Source of the DNA: Methanoplanus endosymbiosus
GTDB lineage: Archaea; Halobacteriota; Methanomicrobia; Methanomicrobiales; Methanomicrobiaceae
Reading direction: 5' to 3'
Assembly: GCF_024662215.1 (NCBI RefSeq)
Contig: NZ_CP096115.1
Location: forward strand, 2,926,935 to 2,990,934
DNA: 64,000 nucleotides
The notes beneath the pieces were generated by a model. That model was not told the DNA's origin. It saw only the letters and a list, made by a program, of their open reading frames with translations, and did no database searches. The translations under genes and the position numbers were made by a program. Below, piece after piece: positions 36,356-44,409 of the stretch (positions are counted from its first letter, which is position 1; every line of letters begins with the position of its first letter).

Positions 36356-37105
36356 ATGGCAGAAGAACTTGTAATTGATGCAGATGGCATTCACTATACC
36401 CCGCTTAATAAGATGATCAGGGGAGCCGCTGCTTCAGGCGTTAAAAAAGTTATTTTAAAGAATGTATGCGGGCAGCGCTTCATAGCAAACGGTCTTAAAT
36501 GTGATGGCATTGAGATTGAGATCCAGGGTGTACCCGGCGGAGATCTCTCAATGTTCATGAACGGGCCGGAGATAACTGTCTATGGCAATGCCGATCATGC
36601 GCCGGGCAATACAATGGATGGTGGAAGGCTTATCATTCACGGAAGCACCGGAGATGCCGTTGCACACAGTATGAGAGGCGGTGAGGTGTATGTCCGGGAT
36701 GATGTCGGCTACCGTGCCGGAATCCATATGAAGGCATATATGGAGAAGAAGCCCGTTCTTGTTGTTGGAGGACAGTCCCGGTCATTCCTCGGTGAATATA
36801 TGGCCGGCGGAATTCTGGTTGTTCTAGGTCTTGATAAGGACTGTCCGGTTGACGGCAGAGGTGTTGGCAGTGGAATTCACGGCGGCGCAATATATCTGAG
36901 AAATGTCTCTCCCGAAGATGTTGATGCCGGAATCGGGGCTAAGGTTATTGTTGCGGATGAGGAGGATATGGAAGTGATTAAGCCATATATTCTGAATTTC
37001 TGCAGATACTTTGATGCTGATCCAGAAGAGCTGATGAACAGTCCGTTTGTCAAGATTATACCATCAAGTGCCAGACCTTTTGCAAATAAATACTGTTGGG
37101 AGTGA
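36356..37105 (+). CDS. Glutamate synthase GXGXG-domain subunit
   Basis: A 249-residue protein with the right-handed beta-helix domain that forms the C-terminal part of bacterial GltB. The repeats are seen as NGPEITVYGNADHAPGNTMDGGRL, STGDAVAHSMRGGEVYV and GGILVVLGLD. Its role is structural, supporting the ammonia channel between the other two subunits. It begins 2 bases after the synthase subunit and ends 7 bases before the FrhB-like gene. Confidence 0.92.
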   Translation: MAEELVIDADGIHYTPLNKMIRGAAASGVKKVILKNVCGQRFIANGLKCDGIEIEIQGVPGGDLSMFMNGPEITVYGNADHAPGNTMDGGRLIIHGSTGDAVAHSMRGGEVYVRDDVGYRAGIHMKAYMEKKPVLVVGGQSRSFLGEYMAGGILVVLGLDKDCPVDGRGVGSGIHGGAIYLRNVSPEDVDAGIGAKVIVADEEDMEVIKPYILNFCRYFDADPEELMNSPFVKIIPSSARPFANKYCWE

Positions 37106-37112
37106 GATTTTT

Positions 37113-38129
37113 ATGAAAAGAAAAAATTATGAAGATTTGAAGGCTGAAGTGTGGGATACCGGCAGATGCTCAGGCTGCGGTGCCTGTATTGCAGTTTGCC
37201 CTGCTGACGCAATTGTCTTTTCAACAGATGACGGATCTGATAATCCGGTGAACACAGGCTACTGCAAGGAAGTTGTTGACTGTGTTCCCTGCGGTGCATG
37301 CTATGCTGTATGTCCAAGAACTGATGCTGTCACAATTCCAAAGGATGTAACCGGAGAATACAGAAGGATTGTTCCGGCAAAGTCCTCCTTTGAGATTACC
37401 GGAAAGCAGAGCGGTGGTGCAGTCTCTGCCATTCTCCTTGACGGGCTTGAGCGCGGGACAATTGATGCGGTAATTACCATCTCTGAGGATGGATGGACAA
37501 GAAAACCATACTCTGTAATGATAACTTCAAAGGAAGCAATTCTTATGAAGGCCGGAAGCAGGTACAACTGGCATGTTCCTGTTCTGACTGCGTTAAACGA
37601 AGCAGTTGTAGGCAGAAAGTACTCAAAGATAGCTATAGTCGGAACTCCCTGTGTCGTTCAGGCTGCAAGGCTGATGAAAGAGAGCACAAACGATCTTGTT
37701 AAGCCGTTTGGCAATGCAATACGCCTCATTGTCGGTCTTTTCTGCACTGAGTCTTTTGATTATGATAAGTTAATGCAGGGTAAACTGAAGGCTGAAATGA
37801 ACATTGAACCCTGGCAGATCAGACGAATGGATGTTAAGGGTAAACTTGAGATTACCACTGACAGGGAAGTTGTGGATCTTCCTCTTGCAGAGCTTGAAGA
37901 CTGTATTAAGGAAGGATGCAGAATCTGTACTGACTTTACCGGTCTTATGTCTGACCTCTCGGCCGGATCTGTTGGTTCTGAGCCGGATTATACCACGCTT
38001 GTCATCCGGAATGATGCCGGAGAAGGTTTTGTATCCAATGCTGTTGAGAGTGGAAAGCTTGAGATCTCCGGAGAGATCAATCTTGGGCTGATTGAGAAAC
38101 TCTCACGCGCAAAGCTTTCAAGGGCTTAA
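37113..38129 (+). CDS. FrhB-like F420-interacting iron-sulfur flavoprotein
   Basis: A 338-residue protein with two ferredoxin motifs (CSGCGACIAVCP and CVPCGACYAVCP) followed by the coenzyme F420 hydrogenase/dehydrogenase beta-subunit domain, recognisable by GTPCVVQAARLM near residue 180. FrhB-family proteins oxidise or reduce F420 through FAD. As the fourth gene of the synthase operon it is the natural electron donor, from reduced F420 instead of NADPH or ferredoxin; this is inference. The ATG at 37113 follows GGGAG and sits 7 bases after the preceding stop. Family naming and context are strong, enzyme activity is not proven. Confidence 0.87.
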   Translation: MKRKNYEDLKAEVWDTGRCSGCGACIAVCPADAIVFSTDDGSDNPVNTGYCKEVVDCVPCGACYAVCPRTDAVTIPKDVTGEYRRIVPAKSSFEITGKQSGGAVSAILLDGLERGTIDAVITISEDGWTRKPYSVMITSKEAILMKAGSRYNWHVPVLTALNEAVVGRKYSKIAIVGTPCVVQAARLMKESTNDLVKPFGNAIRLIVGLFCTESFDYDKLMQGKLKAEMNIEPWQIRRMDVKGKLEITTDREVVDLPLAELEDCIKEGCRICTDFTGLMSDLSAGSVGSEPDYTTLVIRNDAGEGFVSNAVESGKLEISGEINLGLIEKLSRAKLSRA

Positions 38130-38317
38130 ATAAAACATATTTTTTTAACCATACTGTGATACTTCATCTCATTTGTACGGAGGTATCGGCAGTAATGATT
38201 CCGTATATCCTGTTTACTTATCAAATCCGTTAAATGTGGATTTTTAAAGATTTTTGTTGTCAGTAATTCATTGAAGTCAGATTTCTGAAAATAGATATAT
38301 GCTAAAAAAAGTTGAAT

Positions 38318-39049
38318 TTATTTCTTTGAGCCGGCAGCGCCGACAACAATTGTGAGTGCTGTTGCGATCTCGTCAAGCTTCTCAACCGGAATTCCCATGA
38401 CCATGAGATCGTCTTCTATGCCGGAGAATTTTCTCGAACCGTCACATCCGAGTGATACGTTTGGCTCGCCTGTCATGTATGGCTGTGCACATGCGTCTGC
38501 ACATACTGACTGTATGCCTGAGAATTCAGCCTTGAATCTTCCGCCTGTATGGTATAGGACTGACTGTGCAAATTTCAGCAGTGAGATTGGCTGCGCAATC
38601 ACTACAACTACATGCGGGTCAAAGGGTGTTTTGTCAAGCGGAGCGTAGAGTGATGCGTAGGTTACGGGTTTGTCGCCTACAGGGTTTTTGATGCGCGGTA
38701 TGCTTGAGATTGTTCTGCTGCATGCTGCCCATGTATCAAACTTTCCAAGTTTGTAGTAAAATTCACCGCTCTGAAGTGTTGGTGTCAGCTCCTTTAATCC
38801 AAGTGCCCATGCACCGCCGGCGCAGAGATGCCTGTCAGGTTTTGCATAGAATATTTTGTCTTCCTTGCCTGCGGAGACAACCATCTGGCAGTGCCTTGCC
38901 GCCTCTTCAATCTCCGGAACATTCTCCGGAATTGCATCCTCTGATTTTGCAAATTTGACTGCAACAGGTTTTATCCTGAGGTGCAGGTTGTCAACAAGTG
39001 TCTTTGATATCGTTTCATAATCAATTTTTGTTCTCATTTCGTCAGCCAT
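38318..39049 (-). CDS. DUF169 family protein
   Basis: A 243-residue protein of the DUF169 family, whose function is unknown. Recognisable features are PVAVKFAKSEDAIPENVPEIEEAARHC at the start, a conserved HLCAGGAWALGL, and GIQSVCADACAQPYMTG with two conserved cysteines. The cysteines suggest a metal or cluster site. It is followed upstream on the same strand by two YeeE-type membrane proteins (36-base gap), suggesting a link to sulfur uptake or handling, by context only. Confidence 0.82.
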   Translation of the reverse strand: MADEMRTKIDYETISKTLVDNLHLRIKPVAVKFAKSEDAIPENVPEIEEAARHCQMVVSAGKEDKIFYAKPDRHLCAGGAWALGLKELTPTLQSGEFYYKLGKFDTWAACSRTISSIPRIKNPVGDKPVTYASLYAPLDKTPFDPHVVVVIAQPISLLKFAQSVLYHTGGRFKAEFSGIQSVCADACAQPYMTGEPNVSLGCDGSRKFSGIEDDLMVMGIPVEKLDEIATALTIVVGAAGSKK

Positions 39050-39085
39050 TTTATATCACCATTAATTTTTCTTTTTTGATTGAAT

Positions 39086-39640
39086 TTATAATCCTAAGTT
39101 CTCCAGAACATAGATAAAACCTGCCCCAAGAATCAGTATGACTGGTATGAGGTATGCAGGTTTTATCCCAAGCATCTCCGGGACTGTTGTATAGCTCATC
39201 TTTTTGTATATGAGGAGGTTTTCTTTTATCTTCGGATAGATGAGTGCAAATAGTCCTGCTCCGAGCATTATGCCTATTATGCCAAAGAAGGCATCAAGGG
39301 AACCCTGCCCCAGTGCACCTGCGACAGTGCCCGGGCATAGTCCAAGTACTGCAAACCCGGCACCGAATATCAGCCCGCCGATTACAATAGTTGATACCGA
39401 ACCGATGTTAATATGCAGTTTTGCATGTTTCAGGTGAATCAGAAGATATACTCCCGGCATCCCGACAAGAATTGCAGTCACCATCAGTTTGACAACCGTA
39501 AAATCAGTCAGGAGCAGCTGTCCCAGAATGACATCATAATAGGTGACACCACCCTTTTGCAGGAAGATTCCAAATGCTATGCCTGTAATCAGCCCCAAAA
39601 TCAGCTGGAATGTCCTGTTTTTGTGATAATCCGAAAGCAT
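39086..39640 (-). CDS. YeeE/YedE family membrane protein, half-size (second half-transporter gene)
   Basis: A 184-residue protein of five or so membrane segments, of the YeeE/YedE (thiosulfate/sulfur uptake, TsuA-like) type. The family signature is GFAVLGLCPGTVAGALGQG, with the conserved cysteine in the pore. Bacterial TsuA has two such halves in one chain; here they are separate genes. The start at 39640 is chosen because the ATG sits just after the stop of the upstream partner; a longer frame would overlap it by 60 bases. Confidence 0.85.
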   Translation of the reverse strand: MLSDYHKNRTFQLILGLITGIAFGIFLQKGGVTYYDVILGQLLLTDFTVVKLMVTAILVGMPGVYLLIHLKHAKLHINIGSVSTIVIGGLIFGAGFAVLGLCPGTVAGALGQGSLDAFFGIIGIMLGAGLFALIYPKIKENLLIYKKMSYTTVPEMLGIKPAYLIPVILILGAGFIYVLENLGL

Positions 39641-39641
39641 T

Positions 39642-40160
39642 TCAGGTAACTCCGTATATGACAAATGCTGTGGCAATTCCTCCGGCAAACATGAATACAA
39701 CGGTCAGAATGCTTGTAATATTCATCTGTGTAATTCCGGATATTCCATGCCCGCTTGTGCACCCTCCGGCAAATCTCGCTCCGAATCCCAGAAGTATTCC
39801 CCCGGCAGCAGCGAAGAGTGCCCTTAGAAGAGCGTTGTCGCCAAATCTGACCGCAAACATATCAGGCACCATGGATATGGCAAAGATGCCGGATGTCCAG
39901 GCTGAGATGAATGCGCCTATGATTATTCCGAGGACAAGCATGACCTGCCAGTCTATGCCTGGTACAAATTTTTCATAGTAAGGATTATCCTCTCTTTTCC
40001 CTTTTTTGAATGTGCCTCTTATCATTCCAAATGCCCTTAAATACGAAGTGGAACATCCAAGTGGTTTATCTGCAAAAGCAAATGATATCCAGCTTAATAC
40101 ACCAATTCCTGCACCGGCGATGTAGGGTGACCACTGCTCTGCTGTCAGAATTTCCAACAT
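39642..40160 (-). CDS. YeeE/YedE family membrane protein, half-size (first half-transporter gene)
   Basis: A 172-residue membrane protein with the sulfur-transport signature LLGFGARFAGGCTSGHGISG, whose cysteine is the key relay in TsuA-type channels. Hydrophobic helices alternate through the chain. It is followed by the other half-size protein with 1 base between stop and start. Together they probably form a two-subunit sulfur compound channel. The gene diverges from the ArsR gene across a region with a perfect operator-like palindrome. Confidence 0.85.
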   Translation of the reverse strand: MLEILTAEQWSPYIAGAGIGVLSWISFAFADKPLGCSTSYLRAFGMIRGTFKKGKREDNPYYEKFVPGIDWQVMLVLGIIIGAFISAWTSGIFAISMVPDMFAVRFGDNALLRALFAAAGGILLGFGARFAGGCTSGHGISGITQMNITSILTVVFMFAGGIATAFVIYGVT

Positions 40161-40254
40161 TTTAATCAGGTTTTCCTCATACTTATTAGATTATAAATAT
40201 TGGCCTCATCTTTTTGGGCTGAAATATTTATTCCGGAGTTCTCAGGCAGGATGT

Positions 40255-40276
40255 CATTTCAAACATCCTTGAAATG
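40255..40276. promoter_or_regulatory. ArsR-type operator, perfect inverted repeat
   Basis: CATTTCAA-acatcc-TTGAAATG, with 8-base arms and 6-base spacer, both arms exact. It lies between the yeeE gene pair and the ArsR gene, just upstream of the ArsR promoter. A further TTTGAAATGA half-site overlaps the ArsR start near 40320. The form TTCAA-N-TTGAA is typical of ArsR-family operators. Confidence 0.65.
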
Positions 40277-40326
40277 TATTTTTGCATTAAGAGATATTAT
40301 ATCTTTTGGTTTCTAATATCTTTGAA

Positions 40327-40728
40327 ATGACTTCTGCTGATTATGAAAGCTATGGAGATGATGTCCCACGGGAAATAATTGAGGAAATTGAGGCCAGAGG
40401 TGGCATTGAGGGTATAAAAATGAGCCTGCCGGATGATGAATGCTCTGAAAATCAGGCGATAATGCACAGGGCCTGCACCGATCCTGTGCGCCTTAAGATA
40501 CTGGCGCTCCTGAGCGGAGGGCCGCTCTGTGTCTGTGCAATAAAGGATGCCCTTGAGCTTCCGGATTCAAAACTGTCATACCACCTCAATGTCTTAAAAA
40601 AAGCCGGTCTGATCTCCGGAAGGCAGAAATACCGCTGGATTATTTACAGTCTTACTGAACAGGGAGAGATCTGGACCGGATGCGTATGCCGCAGCCGTGA
40701 TGCTGTCAGTGCCGGACAAAAGATCTGA
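40327..40728 (+). CDS. ArsR family transcriptional regulator
   Basis: A 133-residue winged-helix repressor. The HTH (SKLSYHLNVLKKAGLISGR) follows CTDPVRLKILALLSGGPLCVCAIKDAL, with CVC in the position of the ArsR arsenic/metal site; Cys also occur at the end (GCVCRSR). Such a sensor could respond to metal, arsenite or reactive sulfur. The start at 40327 is preferred because a TATA-like GATATTATATC stands about 25-35 bases before it; the frame extends to 40306 with a TTG start. It diverges from the yeeE-DUF169 genes. Confidence 0.87.
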   Translation: MTSADYESYGDDVPREIIEEIEARGGIEGIKMSLPDDECSENQAIMHRACTDPVRLKILALLSGGPLCVCAIKDALELPDSKLSYHLNVLKKAGLISGRQKYRWIIYSLTEQGEIWTGCVCRSRDAVSAGQKI

Positions 40729-40864
40729 TGCCGGAGAATTGTCCCGTGCAGATTCAGCCAAATGGTAACAGAGAGCAGATTTTTTCATATGATTCCCGGA
40801 AATTCTGACATACAGATTCAGCAGATGTTAATCATATTGGATCCATACATTAAAAGGAAATAAT

Positions 40865-41614
40865 ATGGATAATGTCCCGCTGAAATTTGTAAACCATAAG
40901 ATTGAGGAGAATGCCACAAAGGTCACATACAGGCCTGCTGAAAATACCGGTACAGTAATATACAATCTTTCGCTGATTGACAGTGCTGACTACGAATTTG
41001 CGGTTGGCATTTTCAGGGAAGCCTTCAGGGCCGGACTTGTAGTGAGTGACAGGGTTTCATTTTTAAAAGAGGGAGATGAGATTGAATCATATAAAATTCC
41101 GGAGGGTAAGACCGGCATATGTACAATATGCAGTATGACACTTGATTCTCTGCTTCTCAGAAAAGGTATTCCTATAAATCCCATTGGCGGTGGCATGGTT
41201 GAAATTGAAAATATGGTTCCCAGACGGTTCACTGCAATGCTGAAATATGAATATACCACCATTGATCCGATTTCGGTTATGATCTCGCAGGGTAATACAA
41301 AGGTGAATGAGGTAATTAAAAACGGCAATGGTTCAATCACCGGAAATATCAGGGAATTTCATATGGAAGCCGAAAGTACGGTCTTTGGTGTTATTGAGGA
41401 GCTGAATTCATCCGGATTTACGGGTGTCCTCGATGTCGGTGCACCTAATACGTCACTGCTTGGTGTGCCGGTCACTCCGAACTATCAGGGCTTTGCAATG
41501 ATAGGCGGCACAAATCCGGTTGCGGCAATTATTGAGTCCGGCAGAAGTGCTGAAGTCAGGTCAATGAAGGGCCTGATTGATATTGGTAAGATAAATTATC
41601 TCTCTGATTACTGA
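40865..41614 (+). CDS. nrpR2: NrpR-domain protein without DNA-binding domain (NrpRII-like)
   Basis: A 249-residue protein of the NrpR (DUF128) type: YNLSLIDSADYEFAVGIFREAF, GICTICSMTLDSLLLRKGIPINP, GNGSITGNIREFHMEA. It has no winged helix. In Methanosarcina and relatives NrpR is split: NrpRI binds DNA, NrpRII is a partner without that domain. 2-oxoglutarate sensing is the domain's known role. AAAGGAAA stands before the ATG. The DNA-binding partner is convergent at 41762. The gene symbol follows that analogy. Confidence 0.85.
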   Translation: MDNVPLKFVNHKIEENATKVTYRPAENTGTVIYNLSLIDSADYEFAVGIFREAFRAGLVVSDRVSFLKEGDEIESYKIPEGKTGICTICSMTLDSLLLRKGIPINPIGGGMVEIENMVPRRFTAMLKYEYTTIDPISVMISQGNTKVNEVIKNGNGSITGNIREFHMEAESTVFGVIEELNSSGFTGVLDVGAPNTSLLGVPVTPNYQGFAMIGGTNPVAAIIESGRSAEVRSMKGLIDIGKINYLSDY

Positions 41615-41690
41615 TAATTTTCTATTTTTTCACCGGATTTTTGGCTGTAAAAATAATCTGTCTGCCTGACTGAACCTCTGAAAATTCAGT

Positions 41691-41765
41691 GGCCTGTGGA
41701 CTTGTGGAGGTTGCTCCGGGGTATGAAGCAGGAAGCCTCTGGTCTTTAGCCCAGAGGTGGTTCAC
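41691..41765 (+). ncRNA. Solo TnpB-element right end / omega-RNA-like scaffold (copy 3)
   Basis: 75 bases match copy 1 and copy 2 of the TnpB right ends, including the inner stem GGAG-gttg-CTCC (41706-41717) and the outer stem CCTCTGG-tctttag-CCAGAGG, ending in TTCAC (41761-41765). No tnpB is nearby. A guide, if made, would be ttaaattcaaatttagaata, which is antisense to the last codons of nrpR. The TTCAC end itself contains the TGA stop of nrpR on the other strand. Confidence 0.7.
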
Positions 41766-42715
41766 TTAAATTCAAATTTAGAATATGAAATATTTCCTGC
41801 ACCGATCTCGGTTTTAATATTGTATCCTCTCTCAATTCCACAGCCAATCAGGTTCATTCCGGAATATGCTATTATTGAGGTTCTGTAAGGATCCGGCCTG
41901 ACATTCATCACTCCGCAGCCGGTTGTCACCGGAAATCTGAATCCTGCTTTCTGCATTGAGGCTGCAATTGACATTACTGATACCTCAGAACTTTCAGGAA
42001 TTTCGCGCACATTTGCAAGCATTGTTCCGTTTCCTGTCTGTGTGGTTTCACTGATAGAAGTCATGCCGGAATTTATAAAGAGCATCAGCGGGTCCACTGT
42101 CGTTCCCCGGTATCCAATCAGCTCAGTAAAGCCCATTGGTCTGTTATCCCTGACTTTCATTGTGCCTCCGAATGCCATTCGCACAGGAATGCCGTTCTTC
42201 TGGAGGATGCCATCCATTGTTACACTGCATACAGTGATGAAACCAACGTGGCCCTTGGGTATCCTTGGATCACTGTCAATTATTTTATATGATGTAAAGA
42301 ATCCGTAATCTGATCTGATTACATCATCAAATGCTTTTGTGACTCCTTCTGCCTCTTCTTCAGGAACAAAGGAGAGGTTGTATGCAACATTTCCTGTGCA
42401 GGTTTCCGGGTCAAAATTGCTCCGGAATGCAAGTTTTTCAAGCTTTGATATTACAAATCCCACCCTTTCATCCACAAGGGCATTTTCAGATTCTGCGATT
42501 CCGGCTTTTGTAAGAACCCGGCCTCTGTTTCCTATCTTTCTTGTAAATCCTGTATCGTCAAGATAACTCAGGTAATACTGCACTGCCCTGTCTGTCAGTA
42601 CAAAACCCCGTGCTGCCATCATCTCAGAGAGTCTTTTTGCTCCGACAGGTTCCTGGTAATCTTTCAGAATCCTTAATATTTCAATACATTTTCTCTCAGA
42701 TCTGACAAAACTCAT
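41762..42715 (-). CDS. nrpR: Nitrogen regulator NrpR (DNA-binding form)
   Basis: A 317-residue repressor of nitrogen assimilation genes in methanogens, which releases DNA when 2-oxoglutarate rises. A winged helix fills residues 1-65 (CIEILRILKDYQEPVGAKRLSEMM, TDRAVQYYLSYLDDTGF). A single NrpR/DUF128 domain follows (GHVGFITVCSVTMDGILQKNGIPVRM, ETTQTGNGTMLANVREI). One domain only, as in NrpRI of Methanosarcina, so it pairs with the protein at 40865. Its stop codon TGA lies inside the TTCAC end of the solo TnpB right end. Confidence 0.93.
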   Translation of the reverse strand: MSFVRSERKCIEILRILKDYQEPVGAKRLSEMMAARGFVLTDRAVQYYLSYLDDTGFTRKIGNRGRVLTKAGIAESENALVDERVGFVISKLEKLAFRSNFDPETCTGNVAYNLSFVPEEEAEGVTKAFDDVIRSDYGFFTSYKIIDSDPRIPKGHVGFITVCSVTMDGILQKNGIPVRMAFGGTMKVRDNRPMGFTELIGYRGTTVDPLMLFINSGMTSISETTQTGNGTMLANVREIPESSEVSVMSIAASMQKAGFRFPVTTGCGVMNVRPDPYRTSIIAYSGMNLIGCGIERGYNIKTEIGAGNISYSKFEFK

Positions 42716-42972
42716 GGTGTGGTAAAAGCTCCTTATATTGTTGATGAAAAATCCGGATGGCCCGCTGATTCTTCTATTTATGTATAATTAATTGTTCTGA
42801 ACCGGATATAATATATCTGTATTCAAAAAAAGTGGTGTCCATGCTGCAAATCCGCAAAAAAATATATTTAATGTCTGCCCAAACGGGCATCATATTCTCC
42901 TGTCCGGCAGGTGGGCCGGTTTTCCGGATGGTTCTTCCTGACGTATGTCTGTTATTACCGGCAGGGTGTGAA

Positions 42973-44295
42973 TTAATATCTGGTGAGATACTGTTCAACT
43001 TCCCACGGGTGGACTGCTGTTCTGTATGAATCCCATTCCATCTCTGCGATTGAATTCAGGCCCTCTGTGACATGTTTTCCACATGTACTGCAGAGCAGAT
43101 CATCTTCCATAAAGTGCCTGTTTGCTGTGATGAGGTCACCTGGCAGTGTGTCTATGTGCGCCTGCTGTCTTTCAGCTTCTGTCATATGGAAGATGTTCTT
43201 GCTTGCGTCTGCCGGAGGTTCGATCTCATTCTTTATTCCCTCAATTCCGGCTGCAAGGATTGATGCAAAGGTCAGGTACGGGTTGCAGGTCGGATCAGGG
43301 CTGCGCAGCTCAATTCTGGTTGAATTTCCTCTTGGTGCAGGGACACGGACTAAGGCTGTCCTGTTTGATGCACTCCATGCGATGTAAACCGGAGCTTCAT
43401 ATCCGGGGACAAGGCGTTTGTAGGAGTTTACTGTAGGATTTGCAACTCTGGTTATACTCTTTGCATGGTTGAGCACACCTGCAATGAAGTGCTGTGACAC
43501 TTTTGAAAGCTGAAGTGGTGCATCAGGGTCGAAGAATGCATTCTTGCCATCTTTGAAGAGCGAACAGTTCACGTGCATTCCGCTTCCGTTTATTCCATAA
43601 ACCGGTTTTGCCATGAATGTTGCATGCAGGTTGTTTAGAAGTGCAATTGTCTTTGTTGCGAACCGGAATGTTACCACATTGTCCGCGGTCTTCAGTGCAT
43701 CGCCGTATTTGAAGTCTATTTCATGCTGACTCTCTGCCACTTCATGGTGTGATGCCTCTATCTCAAAGCCCATATCTGTAAGTGCCAGTATGATGTCGCG
43801 CCTTACATTCTCTGCAAGGTCAGTCGGTGCGAGGTCAAAGTAGCCGCCATGGTCCTGAAATTCTACACTTGGTTCTCCGTTTATCATCTTAAAGAGGAAG
43901 AACTCAAGCTCCGGACCTGTGTTGAATGTGTATCCCATCTCTGCTGCTTCAGCAAGGGTCTTTTTCAGGATATATCTTGGATCACCTTCAAACGGAGTTC
44001 CGTCAGGTCTGTGGACATCACAGATAAATCGTGCAACACGGGCTTCTTCCGGTCTCCACGGCAGGACTGTATATGTGCTGTGGTCGGGCCTGAGCAGCAT
44101 ATCAGACTCTTCAATGCGGGCAAATCCTTCTATTGATGAACCATCAAAGGATATTCCCTGTGTGAGTGCTTTTTCGGCCTGCATGGCAGGTATCGCGACA
44201 TTTTTTATCTGGCCCTGGATGTCTGAAAACTGAAGTCTGATGAATTTGACTTTGTCTTTCTCTATCTTTTCCAGCATTCTGGATATTTCTGACAT
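42973..44295 (-). CDS. glnA: Glutamine synthetase type I
   Basis: A 440-residue enzyme that makes glutamine from glutamate, ammonia and ATP. Standard parts are LQFSDIQGQIKNVAIP, FDGSSIEGFARIEESDM, TGPELEFFLF, GSGMHVNCSLF, NRTALVRVPAPRG and SPDPTCNPYLTFA. The length of about 440 fits the alpha subtype of many archaea and Gram-positives; the tyrosine adenylylation site of enteric enzymes is not obvious. It is regulated in methanogens by GlnK and NrpR. A perfect palindrome and a TATA-like AAATATAAATA lie upstream. Confidence 0.97.
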   Translation of the reverse strand: MSEISRMLEKIEKDKVKFIRLQFSDIQGQIKNVAIPAMQAEKALTQGISFDGSSIEGFARIEESDMLLRPDHSTYTVLPWRPEEARVARFICDVHRPDGTPFEGDPRYILKKTLAEAAEMGYTFNTGPELEFFLFKMINGEPSVEFQDHGGYFDLAPTDLAENVRRDIILALTDMGFEIEASHHEVAESQHEIDFKYGDALKTADNVVTFRFATKTIALLNNLHATFMAKPVYGINGSGMHVNCSLFKDGKNAFFDPDAPLQLSKVSQHFIAGVLNHAKSITRVANPTVNSYKRLVPGYEAPVYIAWSASNRTALVRVPAPRGNSTRIELRSPDPTCNPYLTFASILAAGIEGIKNEIEPPADASKNIFHMTEAERQQAHIDTLPGDLITANRHFMEDDLLCSTCGKHVTEGLNSIAEMEWDSYRTAVHPWEVEQYLTRY

Positions 44296-44356
44296 GATTA
44301 TTACTTGAAAAAAGGTGTATTTATATTTTTCCCGACTTTCAATTTAGCCCGGATAT

Positions 44357-44370
44357 GATCTATATAGATC
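44357..44370. promoter_or_regulatory. Perfect palindrome upstream of glnA
   Basis: GATCTATATAGATC, a perfect 14-bp palindrome 62-75 bases before the glnA start codon and about 25 bases before its TATA-like sequence. Its core TCTATATAGATC recurs upstream of amt (33444-33455). It is a candidate operator for a nitrogen regulator. Confidence 0.45.
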
Positions 44371-44409
44371 TAAATATTGATTGTTATTGGCGTATGGCCT
44401 GCTTATTTG

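Noticed and set aside
43568-43577. AGTTCAC within glnA as another TnpB right end
   Set aside because: It lies inside conserved coding sequence and none of the scaffold stems is present; several such words occur in other genes by chance.
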